Made by a program: the position numbers and the translations under genes. The notes beneath the pieces are model-generated. The model was not told the DNA's origin. It did not search any database and saw only the letters and a program-made list of their open reading frames with translations. This document shows, one piece after another, positions 43,971 through 48,498 of a stretch of DNA of 48,498 nt (the first letter of the stretch is position 1; every line of letters begins with the position of its first letter). Where the stretch lies: assembly GCA_904830895.1 (NCBI GenBank), contig LR882961.1, positions 1 through 48,498 of the forward strand, written 5' to 3'. Source of the stretch: Planktothrix rubescens CCAP 1459/22 (lineage in GTDB: Bacteria > Cyanobacteriota > Cyanobacteriia > Cyanobacteriales > Microcoleaceae).

Positions 43971-45050
43971 CTAGACTTTCAAAATTTGTTGATATAGTTT
44001 AATTAATTGTTCAGTAATTTTTTTATTATCATAATAATTTTCTATGAATTTACGACCTGCTTTACCCATTTCTATCCGTGATCTTGGATTTTCAATTAGA
44101 TAGTTTAATTTCGCCGCTAAAGCATCCACATCTTTTTCAGCAACTAGAAAGCCCGATGTTCCATCTAACACTCCATCAGGAATACCATTATGAATCGTGG
44201 ATAAGACAGGTAGCCCTGTAGCTTGAGCTTCTTGCAAAACTAGCCCCTGACCCTCTTGGTCTCCATTAGCAGCAGTTACACTTGCCAAAATGAAGATATG
44301 AGCATTATAATAAAAATCTATAATTTCATCTTGGTTCATCCATCCTAGTAGTTTAACTTGATTAGAAAGACCTAGTTCTTGAATTAATTTTTGAATTGAT
44401 TCACGTAGATAACCATCACCAATAATGTTATATTCAAGTTTAGGGTAGTTAGAGATTGTTTTAGCCACAGCTTTTAGAGAATATTCAATTCCTTTCTTTT
44501 CTACTAATCTAGCAACTGTAAGAACTTTTATAGGTTCGTCTGAGCGGGTTTTTCTTGGGTAAAAACTGTACTTTAAAGTATCAATACCAATGGGTAGCTT
44601 AATTATTTTGTCCTTTGGACAACCTAGTGCTAAAGCCTTGTCAACTATAAAAGAAGATATGCCTATAAAGCAATCACCTATTTGAAAGAGGTGCTGATAA
44701 ATGTCATTACCAAATTTTAGAGGATATAAAGTTACATCAAACCCGTAAAAACTTGTAATTAACTTTCCCTGAAGTCTACCAAGTTCTAACAGTCTTAGTC
44801 CATCTAAGCCATAAGGTCCAAAATGACAATGAATAATATCATAGGTTTGTTTTTCTGGTTTAAATGGAGCATAATAAGTTCTCTCAAGTAGACCATATCT
44901 ATATATATCAGGGTGTATCTTAGGCTCATTCCTAGAATGCCTTGCATATATATCGACCTGATAGCCATGCTGAATTAAGCCTATGATTTGATTGACAATA
45001 AAGGTTTCCGATAAAGCAGGAAAATCTCCTACTACAAAAGCAATTTTCAT
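43971..45050 (-). CDS. GT4-family glycosyltransferase
   Basis: 359 aa, GT-B fold. The N-terminus MKIAFVVGDFPALSETFIVN is typical of WcaL/AmsK-like exopolysaccharide transferases. The nucleotide-sugar site lies in the C-terminal half: VARLVEKKGIEYSLKA near 190 and EGQGLVLQEAQATGLPVLST near 275. Intact. It should transfer a sugar to a lipid-linked or exported glycan. The truncated SDR gene follows 24 bp downstream on the same strand. Confidence 0.88.
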   Translation of the reverse strand: MKIAFVVGDFPALSETFIVNQIIGLIQHGYQVDIYARHSRNEPKIHPDIYRYGLLERTYYAPFKPEKQTYDIIHCHFGPYGLDGLRLLELGRLQGKLITSFYGFDVTLYPLKFGNDIYQHLFQIGDCFIGISSFIVDKALALGCPKDKIIKLPIGIDTLKYSFYPRKTRSDEPIKVLTVARLVEKKGIEYSLKAVAKTISNYPKLEYNIIGDGYLRESIQKLIQELGLSNQVKLLGWMNQDEIIDFYYNAHIFILASVTAANGDQEGQGLVLQEAQATGLPVLSTIHNGIPDGVLDGTSGFLVAEKDVDALAAKLNYLIENPRSRIEMGKAGRKFIENYYDNKKITEQLIKLYQQILKV

Positions 45051-45090
45051 GGTAGAGAATTAGACATTGACAAAATTAGTTTACTGGATT

Positions 45091-45119
45091 GGGGTAGCAG
45101 CGTAAAGCGGGACACTTTG
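45091..45119 (+). repeat. Solo terminus related to the miniature elements
   Basis: GGGGTAGCAGCGTAAAGCGG followed by GACACTTTG shares the GGGTAGC start and GGGACACTTTG end with the 304-bp element termini but differs in the middle. No second end is visible. It lies between the divergent glycosyltransferase and epimerase genes. It may be a relic of a related transposon. The reading frame 45117-45320 that follows has no recognised function. Confidence 0.45.
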
Positions 45120-45320
45120 ATCTGGTTCTTGGATAGTGAAAATGGCTGTAAGGCTTACTCTGTAGGACGAAAGCTAAAACCCTTTCAGGATAAGCTGTCC
45201 CGCATTAAGTTGATACCCCTGGATTGTTTCCCCTATCCCATCAGAAAAAACGCGCTCGAAGTCTTAGCCATTTATAATATAATAAGAAAAGAACTGTTTA
45301 CAAGAACGTTAAGGAAACAA

Positions 45321-46253
45321 ATGAAAGCATTAGTCACAGGAGGCGCAGGGTTTATAGGTTCTCATTTAGTTAAACACTTAGTAGCCGAAAATATTAAGAC
45401 TAAAGTCTATGATAACTTATATTCGGGGCACTTAGAAAATCTAACGTCTGTCCAAAATAAAATTGAATTTATTTACGGAGATATTTGCGATAAAAAACAC
45501 TTATTAAGCGCAATGCAGGACGTAGATTGTGTATTTCACCAAGCAGCTTTAGTTTCCGTTCCTCAATCAACTTTGAATCTCCAACTAACTCAACAAATTA
45601 ATATTTTGGGAACATTAAATGTCTTAGAAACTGCCCTCAAAGCTGACGTTCGGCGCATTGTTATTGCTTCAAGTTGTGCTATCTATGGAGATTGCTATCA
45701 ACCACCTTTAAAAGAGGACTTAGCTTCTATGCCAAAATCTCCTTATGCAGTTAGTAAAGTAGCCACAGAAGCTTGGGGTGAAACTTTTTATCATACTTAT
45801 GGTCTAGAAACCATATCCTTAAGATATTTTAATGTTTACGGAGTTGGACAAAGGGCTGACTCAGAATATGCAGCTGTTATTCCAAAATTTATTAATTGCT
45901 ACCGCAACAAACAAAGACCTAAAATTTATGGCGACGGACAGCAAAGTCGTGATTTTATATCAGTTAGTGATGTGGTACAAGCCAACATTGCTGCTGCTAC
46001 CATCTCTAGTAAAATTTTAAATAAGCATCGTATTTTTAATGTATGTACGGGGATAGCTACCAATTTATTAGAACTACTACAATTAATTTCCGAAAAATTT
46101 GGATATTGTCTCGAACCAGAATTTTTAGATATAAGGAGGGGGGATATTCAAGCATCTTGGGGAGATATTACTAGAGCGTCAGTTAACCTAAACTTTTCTG
46201 TCAAGGAAACACTATCTGAAAAAGTTTCCTCAGTAATTGATCGTATTAATTAG
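45321..46253 (+). CDS. NAD-dependent sugar epimerase/dehydratase (GalE-like)
   Basis: 310 aa from ATG 45321 (MKALVTGGAGFIGSHLVKHL), preceded by AAGGAA; the longer frame from 45117 adds unrelated residues from transposon debris. Extended SDR: GGAGFIGSH binds NAD, SSCAIYGD carries the catalytic serine region, YAVSK holds the tyrosine and lysine, and RYFNVYG is the conserved sugar-site loop. Likely UDP-sugar 4-epimerase or a related nucleotide-sugar enzyme supplying the glycosyltransferases nearby. Confidence 0.88.
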   Translation: MKALVTGGAGFIGSHLVKHLVAENIKTKVYDNLYSGHLENLTSVQNKIEFIYGDICDKKHLLSAMQDVDCVFHQAALVSVPQSTLNLQLTQQINILGTLNVLETALKADVRRIVIASSCAIYGDCYQPPLKEDLASMPKSPYAVSKVATEAWGETFYHTYGLETISLRYFNVYGVGQRADSEYAAVIPKFINCYRNKQRPKIYGDGQQSRDFISVSDVVQANIAAATISSKILNKHRIFNVCTGIATNLLELLQLISEKFGYCLEPEFLDIRRGDIQASWGDITRASVNLNFSVKETLSEKVSSVIDRIN

Positions 46254-46299
46254 ATGGCTAATTTGATTATTTGAGTCATGCTAACAGCAAATATTAAAA

Positions 46300-47019
46300 T
46301 TAAGTATTTTTTGGAAAAAACTTTCTATACAAGTGAGCTAGATCAAGGTAAGTTCCGCCACCCCATCCCAACAAGTAACGTAAGCGTTCTTGAGAATAAA
46401 GCTGTTCATTAACGCAGAGCCTAGGTAAAATATAGCGATTACTCTTTATTTTAAGAGAGATAGCTGTAACAGAAAAAGCAGCATCATAACCAGCTATTTT
46501 TACAAGGTTTGAAATTTCTAAATTAGTCTTACCAAATGGATAAACAAAGTACCGTATAGGAACTTGTAACTCATTTTGTAACCGCTCACGACTTTCAAGT
46601 ATTTCCCTATTTACATCTTCTAAAGACATTTTGGTTAAATCTCTATGAGTTAAAGCATGAGAAGCAATTTCTAGATTTGAATAATCTGCCAGCAGATTGG
46701 ATATTGTAGTCAAATCTAATACTTTGCCTGTAAGTCCTTGATGTAGTGGTGATTCAGGTAAAGCCAATACAGACCAAAGAACAGGAATATTTTGCTCTAA
46801 TAACCAAATAATTGCTTTCAAACTACTTTCTAATCCATCATCAAAAGTAATAGCAAGAGATGGATGCAAATCATTTACTTGTATAATATTTGCTACTGAA
46901 GTGATTTGATAGTTTAAAGTCTTTATCCAATTTATTTGACGTTCAAAGAGCGACCAAGATACATTACAGTATAATTGATCTTCACCGATACCATGATAAC
47001 AAAGAATAATTCTGTCCAT
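46300..47019 (-). CDS. Polysaccharide deacetylase (NodB/CE4-like)
   Basis: 239 aa from ATG 47019; the longer frame to 47082 overlaps the preceding gene and is less likely. CE4 motifs: YHGIG at the start, TFDDG (motif 1) near 75, SHALTH (motif 2, zinc histidines) near 122 and FVYPFGKTN (motif 3) near 158. No signal peptide, so it may act on cytoplasmic lipid-linked sugars. Follows the glycosyltransferase by 32 bp on the same strand. Confidence 0.82.
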   Translation of the reverse strand: MDRIILCYHGIGEDQLYCNVSWSLFERQINWIKTLNYQITSVANIIQVNDLHPSLAITFDDGLESSLKAIIWLLEQNIPVLWSVLALPESPLHQGLTGKVLDLTTISNLLADYSNLEIASHALTHRDLTKMSLEDVNREILESRERLQNELQVPIRYFVYPFGKTNLEISNLVKIAGYDAAFSVTAISLKIKSNRYILPRLCVNEQLYSQERLRYLLGWGGGTYLDLAHLYRKFFPKNT

Positions 47020-47051
47020 AATATTTATTAATAAACTTTCAAAATTAGTTT

Positions 47052-48149
47052 TCAATAATTTGATAAAAAGTTCTTCATACAATTTTCTAATGTTTCAAGA
47101 GAGTAATATTTTTCAACATACTTACGGCCTGATTGACTAAGATTTAAAACCAGTTCTGGTTCATTGTTCAATCTAATAAGCTGTTCAGCAAATTCTGAAA
47201 CATTATTAGCTAACAATAAATGCTCATTAGCTTGTATATCTACTAATCCTTCAATGGAAAGAGAAGTAGCAATTACAGGAACTCCCATAGCCAAGCATTG
47301 TAAAATTTTATTTTTTACACCTGCACCTGAACGTAAAGGACATAAAAAGACATTCCATGAATACACTACATCAGATAAATTTGGGACATAACCTATTATT
47401 CTCAAGCCTAAACTCTGTAATTTTAACAATCGTTTTGATGGAAACAAACCAACTATTTCACATTCTAATAAGGGAAACTTCTGTTTTAGATATGGGTAAA
47501 TATCAGTTCCTAACCAGTAAGCGGCATCTTCATTGGTCGAAGCCGAAAAAATGCCGAAAAAACCAATTTTGATTGAATTAGACCAAGAAGAAGGTGCTTG
47601 ATACTGAAATTTATCTAAATCTACTACATTAGGAATAACTTTTATTGTCCCTGAATCTAATTTAGCTGATTTTTCAATGTAAGAGCTATCTAGTTCTGAA
47701 CAAACAACCATTCGATAGGATTGAGCGATTTGTTTTTCATAGTTACTGAGTATTTTACTTTCATAATTGTTAATTATTGCCCTAAAGCCATAAAAATTTA
47801 GCTGACATAATCGTTCATAATAGAGTCCCATAGAATCTGTCCCATCAATAACTTTATCATTTTCAAAGTGTTTAGCATATTGAGCCATTCTTAATCTTTT
47901 GATGTAAATTAAATCAAAATTTTCTGATGCTAATTGAGAAACTACTCGATGAAACTCTGGAAAATCACAATAAGCAGAACGTAATGAAGACTGTTTAAAT
48001 AAGGCTAGGAAACAGGAAATATAAGACCATGTTTTGGGAGCATTAATTCCTATCGCTTTTTGACATAAATCAGAAATTTTGGCTAAATCCTCTGCTTCAT
48101 ATTTATTGGTTACTAGGGTAGCCGCCGAGATACGTGCAAAATGGGACAC
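47052..48149 (-). pseudogene. GT4 glycosyltransferase, N-terminus replaced by miniature element
   Basis: 365 codons; the first 11 (MSHFARISAAT) are encoded inside the 304-bp element. The real protein begins within LVTNKYEAEDL and has lost its first N-terminal strand and glycine-rich loop, so the acceptor domain is incomplete. The C-terminal donor domain is intact: IKIGFFGIFSASTNEDAAYW, PLRSGAGVKNKILQCLAMGV and PVIATSLSIEGL. It may be expressed from the element but is probably impaired. Original length likely about 400 aa. Confidence 0.8.
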
Positions 48150-48419
48150 TTTGTAAACAAATATTGCAAAATGTCTTTTAATGATTTAAAAACTTGCCCA
48201 AAAATGGTACTGAAACATTCTAGTTTTTGGATACTCAAATCCACTGTTAACACTATTCAGTCTTTCAAACTTGCCCATTTATGACCTTTTTTGGGGATGT
48301 TTTACAAAAGAGGACACCCGGAATTCAGTGTTGAAACAACGTAAAATCGTGGATTTTAAACATCAACGTTACAAAATTTTACAAAGTGTCCCATTTTGCA
48401 CGTATCTCGGTGGCTACCC
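48116..48419 (-). mobile_element. 304-bp miniature inverted-repeat element, copy 2
   Basis: Reverse-orientation copy of 43186-43489. I compared the two by eye and saw no difference. It starts GGGTAGCCGCCGAGATACGT on the plus strand and ends GTATCTCGGTGGCTACCC. It disrupts the 5' end of the glycosyltransferase gene. Confidence 0.92.
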
Positions 48420-48466
48420 AGAATCTTACTGAATCCTGCAAACTGTAATAAAATACTTAATTAATG

Positions 48467-48498
48467 CAGTAAGTAAGTAAATCAGTAAGTAAATCAGT
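48467..48498. repeat. Short direct repeats at the window end
   Basis: CAGTAAGTAAGTAAAT, CAGTAAGTAAAT and CAGT follow one another up to the last base. If the molecule is circular these lie immediately before the parA start codon, the usual place for an operator or centromere of a ParA-RHH system. Confidence 0.5.

Larger units (their letters stand above)
43186..48419. mobile_element. Composite element: glycan genes between two inverted miniature elements
   Basis: 5234 bp consisting of two inverted 304-bp elements and a 4.6-kb core with a truncated SDR, a GT4 transferase, an epimerase, a deacetylase and a truncated GT4 transferase. Because the outermost gene on each side is cut exactly at the elements, the core looks like a piece taken out of a longer glycan locus. 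Paired Tn3-derived miniature elements (TIMEs) are known to move intervening DNA when a transposase acts in trans. I see no target-site duplication outside the ends. Confidence 0.6.

Noticed and set aside
45117-45320. N-terminal extension of the epimerase
   Set aside because: The Rossmann fold begins exactly at ATG 45321 with a good ribosome binding site; the upstream part derives from transposon debris.
1-48498. tRNA, rRNA, riboswitch or prophage structural genes
   Set aside because: I looked for tRNA-like ends, conserved RNA motifs, terminase, capsid and tail genes and found none that I could support by eye.

Overview
The window looks cyanobacterial. HIP1 octamers (GCGATCGC) are scattered through it, for example near 464, 4927, 6425, 13060, 17033, 24036 and 32172. 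It carries a plasmid replication protein of the cyanobacterial CyRepA1 type and a small gene of the Ssl1498 light-harvesting-like family, and its transposon and Uma2 content is typical of filamentous or bloom-forming cyanobacteria. The most economical reading is a plasmid, or plasmid-derived DNA. Position 1 is exactly the start codon of parA, and the last 32 bases are short direct repeats that would lie directly upstream of parA if the molecule is circular. Circularity is an inference.

Layout. (1) 1-10.3 kb is the plasmid backbone: parA plus a ribbon-helix-helix (RHH) partner, a large primase/helicase replication protein, two facing arrays of GTCGTA/TACGAC iterons, a minus-strand operon built around an FtsK/VirD4-like ATPase, two further RHH regulators and a GNAT-like protein. 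(2) 10.5-18 kb is an accessory island: a decayed methyltransferase, a truncated and an intact tyrosine recombinase, a ParB-like protein, an AbiEi/AbiEii toxin-antitoxin pair, two Uma2-type proteins and a decapitated SDR gene. Imperfect direct repeats lie at both ends. (3) 18-34 kb is a decaying defence island: a DUF499 ATPase, a DUF1156 DNA methyltransferase and a PLD/SNF2 helicase (the helicase-methylase-ATPase, Hma-like, combination), two small accessory genes, a RAYT transposase with its REP palindromes, a frameshifted PIN toxin, a NucS-like nuclease and a FinO-like protein. The helicase is destroyed by frameshifts and a REP insertion. The methylase has absorbed a REP/minisatellite insertion in frame. 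(4) 34.9-41.3 kb is a visibly more G+C-rich biosynthetic cluster: two PhyH-type dioxygenases, an SDR, a small conserved protein, a HAD phosphatase and a class III aminotransferase, with IS debris around it. (5) 41.3-48.4 kb holds a complete IS5-family element, a Tn3 transposase fragment, and a 5.2-kb segment of glycan genes (glycosyltransferases, sugar epimerase, polysaccharide deacetylase) bracketed by two seemingly identical 304-bp miniature elements in inverted orientation that truncate the outermost gene on each side.

How it works together. The backbone supplies replication, partition and perhaps DNA translocation. The rest is a patchwork of defence, metabolite and surface-glycan modules brought in and broken by mobile elements. 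The strongest leads are the composite miniature-element transposon, REP pairs that carry minisatellites (once as an in-frame protein insertion), the facing iteron arrays, the orphan biosynthetic cluster with a catalytically stripped SDR, and the uncharacterised ATPase operon.
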